DNA of 64,000 bases, from positions 92,457,263 to 92,521,262 of the forward strand of contig JARDYH010000007.1 in NCBI GenBank assembly GCA_029215795.1, written 5' to 3'. A program made the position numbers and the translations under genes. The notes under the pieces were generated by a model. The model ran no database searches and was not told where the DNA came from. It was given only the letters and a program-made list of their open reading frames with translations. Position 1 is the first letter of the stretch. Each line of letters starts with the position of its first letter. This stretch comes from Anniella stebbinsi (taxonomy: Eukaryota; Chordata; Lepidosauria; Squamata; Anniellidae). Below, piece after piece: positions 51,181 through 63,084 of the stretch.

Positions 51181-52792
51181 CCCCATGGTTTACCTTAATA
51201 ATTTTGGTGTGCCATACACTTGGTGTGCCATACACTGTGTGTGCCCCGCATGTCTGGGCTCCAGCTCATGGGGAAGGACCCTAGGAATTTCAATAGCACC
51301 TTTGCGCGTGAAGGCGTGAGGCCCAAGTATCTTCATATACACTGGGAATCCAAGCTGCTGCATTGTTTTCATAATGTACAGTAGTTCTCTCTTCTTCTGT
51401 CCTGTGAACTTTGTTTTCAAGCAAAGAAAACAACCTGGGTAGGTGCAATCCAGGGAACATAGATTGTAACAAGGCAGGTCGCAGTTGAGATTCCTCACAT
51501 TTAGAAATTTAAAAAGAAAGAAAGGTAACACAGCCTGCCATCCTTTGCCTTCCAAGAGAAAGGGGCTATTTCAAAAATTGCTCTCAGCCTCCCCGGCTGA
51601 GACAGAGATGGAAAGAAAGAGACAGAGAGAGAATTAAGTGCTTTCCAAAGCCAGCAAAGGTTCCTCTGGGGCCTCTTTCTAAAATCTATCTCTTTCACTC
51701 CTCCCTCCCATCAAATGTTAAAAATGTGATCATTGTCATTCTGTCATTGACAGGACCTGTAATTTTTCACTGGGTTTTCATCTGTTGTTCTCTCTCTCTC
51801 TCTCTCTTTCTCTCATCTCTCCCCCTTCCTTCTCCCTCCCTGTCACACATACCTGCCTTTCAGGGACGGGTATTCTTGTCAGAGGAGAGGCTTTGGCATC
51901 CATGCCCCTGATCTTTGCCATCCATGCGCCTCCTGTCTGAGTCGGAGTGATAGTAGCCCGTTCATGATCTCCTTGGTGGTGCTGCAACCTGGGGGCTTTT
52001 TATTAGGTTCTCTTAAGGTAGAAAGATGCTGATGAGCTAAAAATAATTGTTGGGCCATGTTGTGTCAGCAGGTTCCATTGTCTAGTTACACACAGAGAGG
52101 TATACATTGGCATGCATGTGTGCACACCGAGATTTGCAAGAAGACTGCAAACAATGTCATGAGCTTCTACGTCGGCTCCTGTTGCTTAGATACTTAACAT
52201 ACCTTAAACAACACCAAGGCTACTTGCTTTTCTTGCCAGAGCCAACTTCAGGGTTTTGGGCGCCACAAATAAGCGGCCATCAATGCCCCATTTTAAACTG
52301 TGGCGGGCAGAGAGCAATGGACAGGCAAACAGTGGGCACAATCCAAAGCCCAAATGGAGAGAATGCTCCAAAGGTTACAGGAGATGATGACTCATGTAAA
52401 CGAACCATGCCACATGCCAACATTCATGTTGAAAAAACACCACTGGCAGCTCTCTCAGTGCTGCAACTAAAGGTCAGTTTTACCTTTCCCCATAGCAGTG
52501 TTGACCTTTAGTTACAAAGTGCTAATTAAGACTGAGGGGAATGGAAAGACCAAGTGATGCCTTTGTCTGACAATTCCTCAAGCCTCCTCAACATGCCCCA
52601 CTCCCATGCCAGTCTCCAAGTCTGAGCATCAGCTTCACCTTTCTCTCCATCATGTCCATGCAAGCCAGCAAGCATGAATGGAAGACCTTTTAGCTGGTTA
52701 AAAGTGGGTTTCTTTTTAAACTAAAACAAAATAAATACTATTGGTTGAATGCTGAACTCACTTTCATTGTCCCTGGGTGATTCCATCATGTG
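51181..52792. other. Unannotated sequence
   Basis: No gene or named repeat recognised. A 121-codon minus frame at 51,190-51,555 has cysteines but no known domain. (CT)n at 51,790 is low complexity. Confidence 0.4.
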
Positions 52793-53285
52793 TCTGCCAG
52801 GAAGAGCACCATGGCAAGGGAATGGCTACCTGTCCTGGCCCCATCCATGAGCCAAGGAAGGAGCACCTGCAGTAGGGCTATCGTGAGCACCCAACTGAGT
52901 CTGAGAGTCCGATGGATTTCCCCATGTCTGCCCCACTGGACCCAGTTGGGCACCCATGGCATGTTCGCAGACCCATGCTCCAAGTGCTCAGCAGCCATCT
53001 GCCCTCATCCAGAGCCTCCATTGTGTGCCAATGGAGGCTCCAGAAATTACGCATTTCCCCTGTTGAGTAAACGGCAGTCATAAAGGCACCATTTACACAA
53101 TGGAGGGAAATACGTAATTTCCGGAGTGAAGGCGGACGGCTGCGGAGTGCTCGTTAGGCCTCACCAAGCCTTAGAAGAAACTCATGTGGCCCAATGAGCA
53201 GGGGCGGAAGGCAGCAGCAATGGGGCAATGGGTCAAGCATCTGATGAATCAGACGTGGGTGAGTTCGCCCATCCTGGGGATCTTG
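52793..53285. mobile_element. Foldback repeat, family G, copy 2
   Basis: Centre: 'cagaaattacgcatttcccc' faces its inverse 'gggaaatacgtaatttccgg' around 53,040-53,130. The right part 'gacgtgggtgagttcgccc' is the inverse of the left part of the 37,985 copy. The left limit is uncertain. Confidence 0.5.
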
Positions 53286-53839
53286 CTTTCTCCCACCCTG
53301 GCACTCCCTGCCAAAGAGAACTCCAGTTGGCAGTTGCTCGGGGACTGCAGATGGGAAAGGAAACACACTCTGACAGCCACCACAAAGACCATTGAGTAGT
53401 TGCATCACTTCTATCCGAGCAAGACTCCCAGCAAGGGAGGATCAGCCTGGCTCCAATTGGACCTACCAATACCTGTTTATAGCTCAGTACTTCATTCTGA
53501 TCTTGTCAAACCGATCTCCCTTCTCTCCCTCTCTTCCCATCTGGATCTTCAAGAATGCCCTCCCCCCTTCGAAGCCCCATCCACCAGCCCTAAAGGGCAT
53601 TTCCAGCCATTTTCTCCGAGATAGGGTAGGAGAAGCTTGGGATGTTTTGCGGGCAGGGGGCTTACCAGGAAAAGCTGTGGTGGCCATGGCAATAGTGTCA
53701 GCTTCCCCACCCCACATTTTTGCTATAAAAAAACATTTTCCCCACCATCTCTAATCATGCAGAAGTGTTATCCGTGGCCAGGAACGCCGTCATGTTCCTC
53801 CAGCCTGGCAGTTGCGTTTTCAAGTCCTCCTGCTGCAGC
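53286..53839. other. Unannotated sequence
   Basis: No gene or repeat recognised. Confidence 0.35.
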
Positions 53840-54420
53840 ATGAGACAATAAAGAGGTCTGCCAAGTAATCCACAAAACTTTATTCAGCATATAAACATCT
53901 CTTCGCACCTCAAGAGTTTAAACACTAGGAACTTTCCTCTAGGCTAAAACTTTGCTAACTAAGTGAGACAATTGACCTTTCAACAAAAGGGAAGGTCTTG
54001 TCCCTGTCCCTTAACTTCAGGAAGGATTCCTCTGAAGAAGCCTTTGGTGAGAAGCTAGATGAGCTGATTGCCTTTCACCTTCTTTTAGCTCTGCCCATTT
54101 GAATCTGCGGCGGACTCTGGGATCAGTCAACTCTGAAGTCCCTTCCCCCTCTGAGGATTTCTGAGTTCCCACAGGCTCTGAGTTGTTGATGTTTTCACTG
54201 ATAAGTTCCGGTGAAGATTCATCCCTGGCTGGTGAAGAGCCTGGGAGAATCACATTCCCTTGCATCCTTTGTAGAGTGGTACATTTCTAGTCCTGTTTCT
54301 TCTGGTTCAGAATCTGATTCCGATTGATAGCCTGAAGCTCCTTCCCCCACATTCAAGGGAACAGGCCTGATCATGGCAGGCATTATGGCCTCCAGGCCAT
54401 CCCCCCCTACACCCAACACT
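53840..54420 (-). mobile_element. Retroelement 3'-end remnant, minus strand (class uncertain)
   Basis: On the minus strand an acidic/serine-rich segment ('SESDSEPEETG') is followed, after a frame change, by 'LTDPRVRRRFKWAELKEGER' and a stop near 54,017; further on 'gctgaataaagttttgtgg' supplies a polyadenylation-like signal near 53,890. The acidic-then-basic order resembles the interior of the 2441-2925 element. It could be the end of an LTR or DIRS-like gag/pol. Confidence 0.4.
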
Positions 54421-55005
54421 GCCTCTGGAATGATGACACATCATGACTTAGCCCTGTTCCAAATGAGGCATTGGGAGAATGTGGGGGGCTGCCTGGTTGC
54501 TGATTGCAGCTCCATGCCATCTGATGTGATGGAGAGATTTTGGTTTAAAGAAAGGAGGGATTCTACAGCCACCATAAATTTTCCTAGTAAGTCCCCTACC
54601 TCCTCACCTCCCAAAACATATCATTTTTCTCCTTTTCAATGGGTCTTCCCTCCCCTGGTAGTCAGATCTCTTGCTACACACAAAAATGCTACTAGGATGC
54701 TGTGATTCATAGAATATGGAGGAGAAAGATGTGGTGGGTTGAAAGAAATCCCACCTGTATATCCTCAGAAAGATGTGAATAACACACCCATATCAGTTAA
54801 ATCCTGATCTGTTTGTGGATGCTCAGGAACACTTTCATTCCTGGGTATAAAGAAAAATATGTAGTAGGTTCTACTGGGGTTAAGAGGTTCTCAGAGTGAA
54901 ATCCAGGCTGTGGGCATTAAATTGTCACCCAAAGACGTTTTGAGCATGACAGAGACAGGGAGTTACTCAGAGGAGTCTAGGGTGATGTGACAGCCCTCCA
55001 TTCCT

Positions 55006-55066
<61 letters not shown>

Positions 55067-55212
55067 CATCCTGGGCAGCCTGAGAAATGGTAGTCAGAGT
55101 GGTTTCATTGCACAAGACAAGTGTGTACCCCAGAAACTGGTATAGTATTAAAGAGAATACCCATCTGAACCTCTCAGATATCTGGATGAGGGCCAGTTAC
55201 CCTACTGATAAG
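54421..55212. other. Unannotated sequence with one microsatellite
   Basis: No gene recognised; (GCTT)n at 55,007. Confidence 0.35.
55007..55067. repeat. (GCTT)n microsatellite
   Basis: Perfect tetranucleotide array of about 15 units. Confidence 0.97.
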
Positions 55213-55729
55213 GGTTAGTGATGGGCAAACAACCCCTGAGTGAATTTGTTACAAAGAAGTAACAAATTCATCTATGAGAACATCATAGGACATCTTGTTC
55301 CATATGCATGGGTTTTTGTACATGTGCAACATCAAAGTGCATCTTGGGAGCTGCAGTTTAGAATCGCAAGGTGTAGCATGACATCGCCATGCATCGCCAC
55401 ATTGTGTTCCCCCTTTCTGATTGGTTCTTTCATGTGGCCTGCCTACATAATGTCGTGTGATGATGTCATGTGAGGGCAGCTTGTTGACCATTGCGTGAAC
55501 AGAATGCTGTATGAGACGGACCCTGCATCCAATCCAGCATGGACCTGCAGAGCCCTACTCCTCCACAGAGCCCGAGCTGTGGTGGCAGTGATGAGAAGTG
55601 AAGCAATTAACGAGACTGCTTCAACTACATTTGGGGAGGGGGGTCTAGGTGGTAGCATGTGTGAAAATTTAAAGAGGGGGATCTATACACTACTTTACTG
55701 CATGTGATCCGAAGCTCACAATGTGGCTT

Positions 55730-56112
55730 TTCAACAAAGCCTTTGATGACTAAATTCACCAAGGCTGCATATAGTTTAAATTATTTTAATTGTTTCTACT
55801 GTTTTTAAGATCTATAATGGTTTTAGCTTGATTAATGGTTTAATTTGTTTTTAGCTGTGTATATTTATTGTTTATACCATTTGTATGATTTTACAGTATC
55901 TGTATGCCGCCCTGAGATCCAGGTGATATAGAATAGTAGAGTTGGAAGGGGTATATAAGGCCATCGAGTCCAACCCCCTGCTCAATGCAGGAATCCACCT
56001 TAAAGCATCCCTGACAGATGGCTGTTCAGCTGCCTCTTGAATGCCTCTAATGTGGGAGAGCCACATTATAGGGCGGGATGCAAATGTTTTAAGAAATAAA
56101 TAAATAAATAAA
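55730..56112 (+). mobile_element. LINE 3' tail, split by a minus-strand CR1
   Basis: The AT-rich tail ends 'tgccgccctgagatccaggt' at about 55,926 and resumes 'tatagggcgggatgcaaatg' at about 56,066, ending (AAAT)n. Confidence 0.75.
55927..56064 (-). mobile_element. CR1 3' end, minus strand, nested in a LINE tail
   Basis: 'agaatagtagagttggaagg' and 'gagtccaaccccctgctcaa' through 'ctaatgtgggagagcc', the inverse of the shared CR1 3' UTR. Confidence 0.9.
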
Positions 56113-56220
56113 ATGTCGATCCATGCACACTACAAACGTGAGCATTATGAATGGACAAGTTTAGATCGAAGAGCTGAATAATTACACAATTCGATGACAT
56201 CACTAGTAAGGATATCTCTG

Positions 56221-56236
56221 TTTGTCTGTCTGTCTG

Positions 56237-56300
<64 letters not shown>

Positions 56301-56302
56301 TC
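56221..56302. repeat. Compound microsatellite (TCTG)n(TC)n(AC)n
   Basis: Three adjoining simple arrays, directly abutting MITE-A copy 8. Confidence 0.96.
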
Positions 56303-56511
56303 CAATGGAGACAGATAGCTCCAATGTCAGTGGAATGGTGAATCCACTCTGAGTTTCAGTCAAGACCAGTCAGAAGGGACTAGCCAAGGTGCTGGACCAT
56401 GAATCTACTCCAGGTTTCAATCAGAACCATTTCTGACTGGTTCTGACTGAAACCCAGAGCAGATTTGATGCCCTACTGACATCACAGCCAGCAGCCTCCA
56501 CTGCCGCACTC
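56295..56511. mobile_element. Foldback hAT MITE, family A, copy 8
   Basis: Element 56,303-56,503, 'caatggagacagatagctcc' to 'gcagcctccactg'. Flanks 'acacactc' and 'ccgcactc' agree at 6 of 8. Confidence 0.85.
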
Positions 56512-57942
56512 ACTCATTCCCTGCTGAGAAATGTTTAGTCTAATCAAAACACTTTCATTTCCTCAAAGTTCCCCAATGTTTTGCCTAAGGAGGAAGCCCT
56601 GTTTCACTTGCATCATTGCTTTAAGGAATCTCTGCTGTTCCCCTAAGGGTTCCTGTGTGCAACCCAGTAGACAACTCACGACTCCTGTCAAAACTAGATT
56701 GGCTTTCCTTGAAACACCTCAGGGATTTTGCTTCATGGAGGTACCCATGAATCCCCATTGAATTTTGCTTTGGGAAAAGATGGGGTGACAAAGTTCATCT
56801 CTCCCCATCCATCACCCCAGTTTAATGTTCCACAAGAACTAAAAGCCTCCATTTTCTCCACCCACCACCCTGTTTCCAGCTTCTGCCCCTTGCTTTACTT
56901 CAGCCTGGCACGCTGCCACCCCAGTGAGCAAAAGAAATCTGCATTTAAGCATGGATATTTAAAGCAACTGTTGGGCGAGAATTTCAATCTCTGAGTGGGA
57001 GGGCAATATGTTGGTTTGTATATTAGCAGCTGGGATGAGTTCAGCAGGCGTTGCAAAATGCAAAGGATATCAAGAGTTACGGTTGGGGGGGCGAAGGGGG
57101 CATGGTGGCAAGATGAGAAATAACGATGCCTTTCCTCCTTTATGTCTAAGAAAGGGCTCCAGATGCATTTGTGGGAAACAGTTTGGCTCTGCATTTCAGC
57201 CCCCAAACATGTTCTTTCTGTGCTCCAGAAAGCCCCGTGCCACTGTTGCTCACAAAAAGGCGTCTCTTTCCGACTGAGAAGTTGGTGCTATAAATTCCTT
57301 TCTTCCCTTCTGCTCGTAATTATTATTATTATGGGAGTAAAATGAACAATTCACAACTTTTCACTGATTATATACTATATATTGTAACAAAGGGGGTTGT
57401 AATATAACTCAGACTCCATTACATTAAGAAAAAAACCTGTAGGGGGAATTTCATTTTTTAAAAAAAAAAATAAAAAAAATTGGCACATTATTGAGCAGAG
57501 CCTAATGGAGGTGTATTTGCATTTGCTCACATGCATCCCCTGTGCCCCTTGTCCTAAAGGGACTGCAGTGGATCTAGGAATTCATCAGATAACCTCTGCC
57601 TCTCTGGAGACACAAAGCTGGATTCATTTCAGGCCCATTTGAAAAAGAGTATATGATTTTCCGATTGAGTTTGACAATGGAGAATTTGAGCTCTTTGATG
57701 GGAACTTGAGGGAACTGGCCACAAGCCAAGATTACTAGGTTCTTCTGGGAATCAGCAAATCATGGATGTCCTGACTAGCCAGCTGAGCCTGGTGGTTCAT
57801 AAATCACCAATCTACCGAGCTGCTGAACCCCCTGTTCTCTTATGTTCTTGGCCGCAATCTCTACTCTTGCTTTTCTTAAGTTAAAATAGCCTTCATGGAA
57901 CAGAGATGTAGTTCATGGTGAGTTCATGGTCCACTCATGCTT
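56512..57942. other. Unannotated sequence
   Basis: No gene or named repeat recognised in 1.4 kb; A-rich run near 57,460. Confidence 0.4.
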
Positions 57943-58312
57943 AGAATCATAGAAAAGTAGAGTTGGAAGGGGCCTATAAGGCCATCGAGTCCAACCCTCT
58001 GTTCAGTGCAGTAATCTACCTTAAAGCATCCCTGACAGATGGCTGCCCAGCTGCCTCTTGAAGGCCTCTAGTGTGGGAGAGCCCACAACCTCCCTAGGTC
58101 ATTGGTTCCATTGTTGTACTGCTCTAACAGTCAGGAAGCTTTTCCTGATGTCCAGCTGGAATCTGGCTTCCTGTAACTTGAGCCCATTATTCTGTGTCCT
58201 GCACTCTGGGTTGATTGAGAAGAGATCCTGGCCCTCCTCTGTGTGACAGCCTTTCGAGTATTTGAAGAGTGCTATAATGTCTCCCCTCAGTCTTCTCTCC
58301 TCAAAGCTTGTT
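57943..58312 (-). mobile_element. CR1 LINE 3' end, minus strand
   Basis: 'agaatcatagaaaagtagag' to 'ctcccctcagtcttctctcc', the inverse of the copies at 42.3 and 47.6 kb. Confidence 0.92.
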
Positions 58313-58855
58313 GCCTGTATTTTAGCTCCAAGTTGTTGAAATGCTTCAGGGAAGTGTTTGAAATTTTGAAAATGGTTGGTATGGCATATGGTCAACATTT
58401 CGCTGGAAGTGATGAAGGCACTGCTAAGGGGTCCTACTGAAAATAGGCCCCTGTGCTGTGGAGAATGCAGGTTGGTGGAGATAGAGGTCATATCCCACCT
58501 GTATGGCCTCAGATTGGCAGGGAGGGACTTCAGATTTTACACCTGGCTCCTTTGATACCTGGCAGCCTCCCCTCTTATGGATCCTGGGAGGTCTTGGGCA
58601 ATTCTCCTGATCCCAATGGACTCTTCATGCAAGTCATGCATGCCTGCTTCCTCCACTCCCAAGTTCTTGTCTTCCAAGCCACCATCTCAGCACCAGAACC
58701 AGTTCACACCTCTGCTAGGGTTGTCTCTCTATCACACCCCCATCCCCACGAGCACTTTGGTGCTCAACTTGGGGGCCATTTGTCATGACAGGCCCTATAT
58801 CCTGTTTTGTCACAGCTACATACCCAGAGTTGTACCAGTGGCAAATACTACTTTG
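58313..58855. other. Unannotated sequence
   Basis: No gene or repeat recognised. Confidence 0.35.
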
Positions 58856-59062
58856 CAGTGGAGGCTGGTGGCTCCAGTGTCAGTGAGTGGTGAATCTGCT
58901 CTGAGTTTCAGTCAGAACTCTAAATGAGTTGTCCAAGGCATGAAACAAGGATCTGACTCTGTTTTGCACCTTGGATAGCTCCTTTTGAGTTCTGACTGGT
59001 TCTGACTAAAAGCTGGAGCAAATTTACCACCCCACTGACATCGAAGCCACCAGCCTCCACTG
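58856..59062. mobile_element. Foldback hAT MITE, family A, copy 9
   Basis: 'cagtggaggctggtggctcc' to 'caccagcctccactg', full length. Flanks 'ctactttg' and 'ctgtttgg' agree at 5 of 8. Confidence 0.87.
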
Positions 59063-59589
59063 CTGTTTGGCCTTCATCTGGGTGGGTTTCCTCACACCTG
59101 TACATCTATTAACCAGCTTCCTGAAAGTCAGGCTGTGGCTGGCAGCCTACACCAGAAGAGAGCAAAGGAATTGATTGGTAGTAAAGGGGGGAAATCCCCC
59201 ACACCATGAATTGAATTTTCCACTCTCGGCACAATATTAATTCATTTTGAGTGCAAGAGTATATTGGGTTGACCACTCTATTTTATCTTCTTAGTGATCT
59301 GATTTAGAATACAGAATGGATAAATTGTATAAAAAGAAACACAGTAATAAGCTCAAGGGTCACAGGTTTGTTACTTATGTGGGTGGCTGCACCTATGACA
59401 GAAAATCACAGAGGATTGGCTGCTGAAGCAAGCTGTATTTATAGCCTGGCCAATCATATTTTGTCCACTCACAGCTCCTGTCCAATAAGGCTAGGCTAAG
59501 CGTATCACCAGAAATCCTGTTTGTTTTTGCCACCTTTTCACCCACCATCAACATTTCAGTCTTATTTCACTTGTTCTTGCGTAGAAGTG
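59063..59589. other. Unannotated sequence
   Basis: No gene or repeat recognised. Confidence 0.35.
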
Positions 59590-59955
59590 GGCAGATCTGT
59601 CAAGCTCCATCTCATTGGATTTCTCATTTTTTCTACCTCCAGGCTCATTCCATCCTAGTTCATTATGGGGGAACTCCCCCCCCCTGAAATCTGTGTGCAT
59701 TTTTGTGTACATTTTTGAAGTGTATGCATTTTTGTATTGATGTGTGTTCGAGAAATGTAAGCAGCTTACTTTGCGCAAATATTTGAAACATGTGCATGTG
59801 AATGAACACATTATTTATTTAGTTTGCTTCACAGAACACATTGCAATGTATGGATTTCCACCCACAAATTTTGTTTGGGTCCACATTCGGTTACGAATCA
59901 GGTAAATTGAGAGGGGAAAACTTGATGGAGCAAATTTCTCACCCATCCCAAGTCC
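59590..59955. mobile_element. Possible hAT-like sequence
   Basis: Ends 'tttctcacccatccca', like the right end at 27,967, and contains 'tttttgtgtacatttttg' and 'tgcatttttgt' repeated words resembling a subterminal array. The left end is not found. Confidence 0.3.
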
Positions 59956-61999
59956 TGTGGCTATCAAAGCCAGAGCGGTCTCCAACATCTTATGCTCCTT
60001 TAGCAAAGGGAAGGGTATAGATCTAAGGCTGCAATTCTATGCGCGCTTAGGCTGACACTAGACATTACAGAGACTGTGCGGCGGCTTCTGCCAAAAGGAG
60101 TTGCCCACCTGCATCTTCTCCTTTTCTCTCTCCCTTAAACATATGATACAAGGTCATCTGGAGTTTCCCACTCCTGCTCCATTTCATGGGCTACTGTAAG
60201 GCACTGAGGAAACCAATCTGGAGGGTTCTGGTGCCAGGGCCTGGGTGCATTACTCCCTGCCCCCACATGGGCAGCTTGCAAGTAGAGGAAACAGCTGGAC
60301 TCAATTCAGCAACACTACAGCACCGTCACTGCAAAGGCTAAAAAGGGTACTGCAGCTTTCAGCCTGGCAGAGGGCAGGTGACCTGAGGAGCCAATAGAGT
60401 CCCATTTGGCCCTATGCAACTGCTAACAGGCTCTGTACTGGCTCCTTCTCAATCTGAACAACTCATGGCTCTTTTCGGGCTCCTGGAACTCTGCTGAGAC
60501 ACCGGTTCACTTATCTGCCTGACCTCTGGCTGCCAGCCCTAATGGCAAACACTTGCAGGGGTGGGAAAAGGGTCAATACAAGGACATCATGTCACGTTCT
60601 TTAGATGAGTAGACACTGCTGGAGAAGGGAGGGGAAGGAGACACACAACATCTCCGCCCTATTCAGGAGCTCAAAAGAACCTGGTGCTCTCCAGCTGTTT
60701 CAACATTTGTGATCAATGTTGGCCTTGATGGCTTGGGCTGAAGGGAGTAGAAATCCAAAACATCTGGAGGGCACCATCCCTGCACCTCCCTTCACTTGCA
60801 ATCTTCATGCACTGAGTACAAAAGGTATGAAGGGAGACTCTAAGCATGTCCAGTTGAATGCCCCCAGCATCCTTCCTGCAAGTCTTGGTTTCAGATCACA
60901 GGGAGGCATCTAAGTGCATTCTGCCAAGCCTCCTTAGGTCCTCTTTCCTACATTCCTGCTCAATGCTGGAAAATTGGGATGGAGTGGGCAAAGCTGGCAC
61001 ATGGGGGGACATTAGAAGTGGGGGTGGCCCAAGGGGTACCACATCCCCAACACCGTTTGACCCCTTACATGTTCTTTTGAATGCATAAACAGGGCTTTCC
61101 CCCAGCATTATTTAGGAATCAATCCTAATGATCTCACGGAGACGTACCTCTGAGTAAGCATATATTGGACCAGATAGCTAAATGTTTGAGAAGGTCTTAT
61201 TTTTATAAAAGGGAGATCAGGAAAAAAGGCAATCAAGGGCTGAAAGGTGGAGGAAAGGAAGGGGTCAGGGAAAGAAAGAAAGTATTATGAAAGGGCCCAA
61301 ACCAATGTTTATTCCAGAAATCATCCAGGAATATGAAAGATGGACTTCACAGGAAGTTGCCCCCATCTTGTAAGGAAGATGAGAGGCCAGTATCCTACTA
61401 AGTCACTTCAGAAAAATGGAGGTATGAAGGACCACGGGAGAGTTTTCCACCCCTTGCCCTGTATGCACACAAAAATGTCCATCCATCTTAAGGAGCCAGG
61501 TGGAGAGCTGCAGATTGGTTCTGCTTGTGCCCCCTGCCTTCCTGAAACTCGAGAATTTCTGCAGCGTTGCGGGAGATGCTTTTCCCGTTCAGAAAGCAAT
61601 TGTGTATGCAATCAAAGTTGGCTGGTGTATGTCGACTACCAATTTCTCTGCTGTGGCATTGCCTGTCTGGGTCAGAGGCCCATGCTGCTGCAGCTCTTCG
61701 CTGACCTGATGATGCTTACACCACTGAGTACTTTGGGGAAGAAGAGATAAAGCCAGGTCCCTTCACTTGAGGGACTGGGGGGGAAATGTTAGCTCCCACT
61801 AAGCTTGGGGAAGAGCTGGGACACAGGAAGTCCCAAGATCAGCCCTTGCCATCTCCAAATAGTGCTGGGAAATAGCCCCGGCTGGAATCTGAAGGGTGGC
61901 TGCTGGTCAGGGCTGAACCGGACAGGCCAAACCATGATGATTGGCTGAGCAGGGCCATCTGTTATCCCGCTGGTGGTGCAGCTGCCCTGCCCGTTTGGC

Positions 62000-62200
62000 A
62001 TGGAGGGAATTAATTGCTATTAAAGCTCGAGCTTTGTACTTTTTCAAACTTTCAAAATTTTCTGCCCATCTACACTGGTCAAGCTTCAGTTTAAAACAAA
62101 ATTGAGCAAAATTAGTCTGGTAGATGTCGAGTAATAAGCCTTACACTACCATATTCTTATCTAGATCATTACTGCTACAGCCCCCTGAAGAAGGCCTTAA
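62000..62200. other. Candidate conserved noncoding element
   Basis: 'gagggaattaattgctatta', 'aaaattagtctggtagatg' and 'cgagtaataagcctta' in a repeat-free context. Texture only. Confidence 0.25.
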
Positions 62201-62599
62201 ATAAAAAAAGGAGACCAAAATGCACCAGGCTTTCCACAGATACAGTCTATGCATCCTGAGGCAATTCTCTCCTTTTTGGGTCTACTTTGGATGCTTGCTT
62301 ACCAGCCTTTGCACCTCTGAACTGTTACCAGAACATTAAACAATGTAACCAATTCCAATGGCAGAAACCAAGGATTTCTTTCCACCTTCTGACCACAGAA
62401 TTTGGCATTTTCTTGAGCCTCCATGCCTCAGGTCCACATTAGGCATGGGGGACTTGCGATATCACAGGATGAAAAAAGTGCTACTGGCTGAGTTACTTTT
62501 TTCCCTTCTTGGCTGGCTGATTTAAAGCCTCTTTAAGCTATTGTTGTTTGAACCATTGCTAATGAGATTAAACTGGGTGTGAAAGGCATCTCACACAAT

Positions 62600-62970
62600 A
62601 GATTTATCTGAGCGCTTTTCAGCAGGCGGGGAAAGTTGCCAGCCTCCTCCCCTCTCCCAAAGACATCTGCTCTTCCTTTTGTTTCGAATTGCCTTCTTTG
62701 ATGTCATTGTCAACAACGGTGCATGAGCAGAGTGTTCTCTGGCTCGAGGTGATGACGAGGGGGGGCGGCAAGGGAGGAGGGAGGCAGAGCATTTTTTAAG
62801 ATATGAGGGGGATCCATTCTGTACAGCCCCCAGCTAGTTGTCAAAGTGGCATTTTTAGAGGAAAATCAATCGATTCTGGGCACGCTCAGAATGGATGGAA
62901 ACAGTCCACAGCAGCTATTATTAATTAATAACTTAATTTAGTATTATTGATAATAATTGCTTTTGGTAAA
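62600..62970. other. Candidate conserved noncoding element
   Basis: 'ttcgaattgccttctttgat', 'gtcattgtcaacaacggtgc' and 'attattaattaataacttaa' followed by 'gataataattgc', in a repeat-free context with no frame. Texture only. Confidence 0.28.
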
Positions 62971-63084
62971 GCTACAGTTGGCCTCTGCGGAGCTGCCTCA
63001 ATGGAGGGTTTGGCTGGGGTTTAGCAAGAATGCTGTACCAGCATTCAGATAGGACTACAGTTGTCCAGATTCACTCCACCATTA

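Larger units (their letters stand above)
55213..56215. repeat. Dispersed repeat pair 3, copy 2 (contains LINE insertions)
   Basis: 'tgatgggcaaacaacccct', 'gcatcttgggagctgcagt' and 'gtgatgatgtcatgtgaggg' match the 50.5-kb copy; after the LINE block 'gtcgatccatgcacacta' and 'gagcattatgaatgga' continue the alignment. A short LINE-tail fragment ('gcgtgaacagaatgctgtat') interrupts at about 55,485-55,545. Confidence 0.62.
59956..63040. other. Three kilobases with little repeat content
   Basis: The least repeat-rich part of the window. 60,655-60,780 is a palindromic dispersed-repeat fragment ('catctggagggcaccatcc'). No exon with splice sites and a domain could be identified; frames such as 61,340-61,750 (136 codons) have no recognisable signature. 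62,000-62,200 and 62,600-62,970 look like possible conserved noncoding DNA. Confidence 0.4.

Noticed and set aside
51190..51555. A 121-codon minus frame with several cysteines
   Set aside because: No zinc-finger spacing or known family; length is within chance for 64 kb.
55007..55067. CRISPR-like or satellite array
   Set aside because: Simple GCTT microsatellite without spacers; no CRISPR array is expected or seen in this eukaryotic window.
61340..61750. A 136-codon frame as a host gene
   Set aside because: No domain, no supporting splice context, no homolog I recognise.
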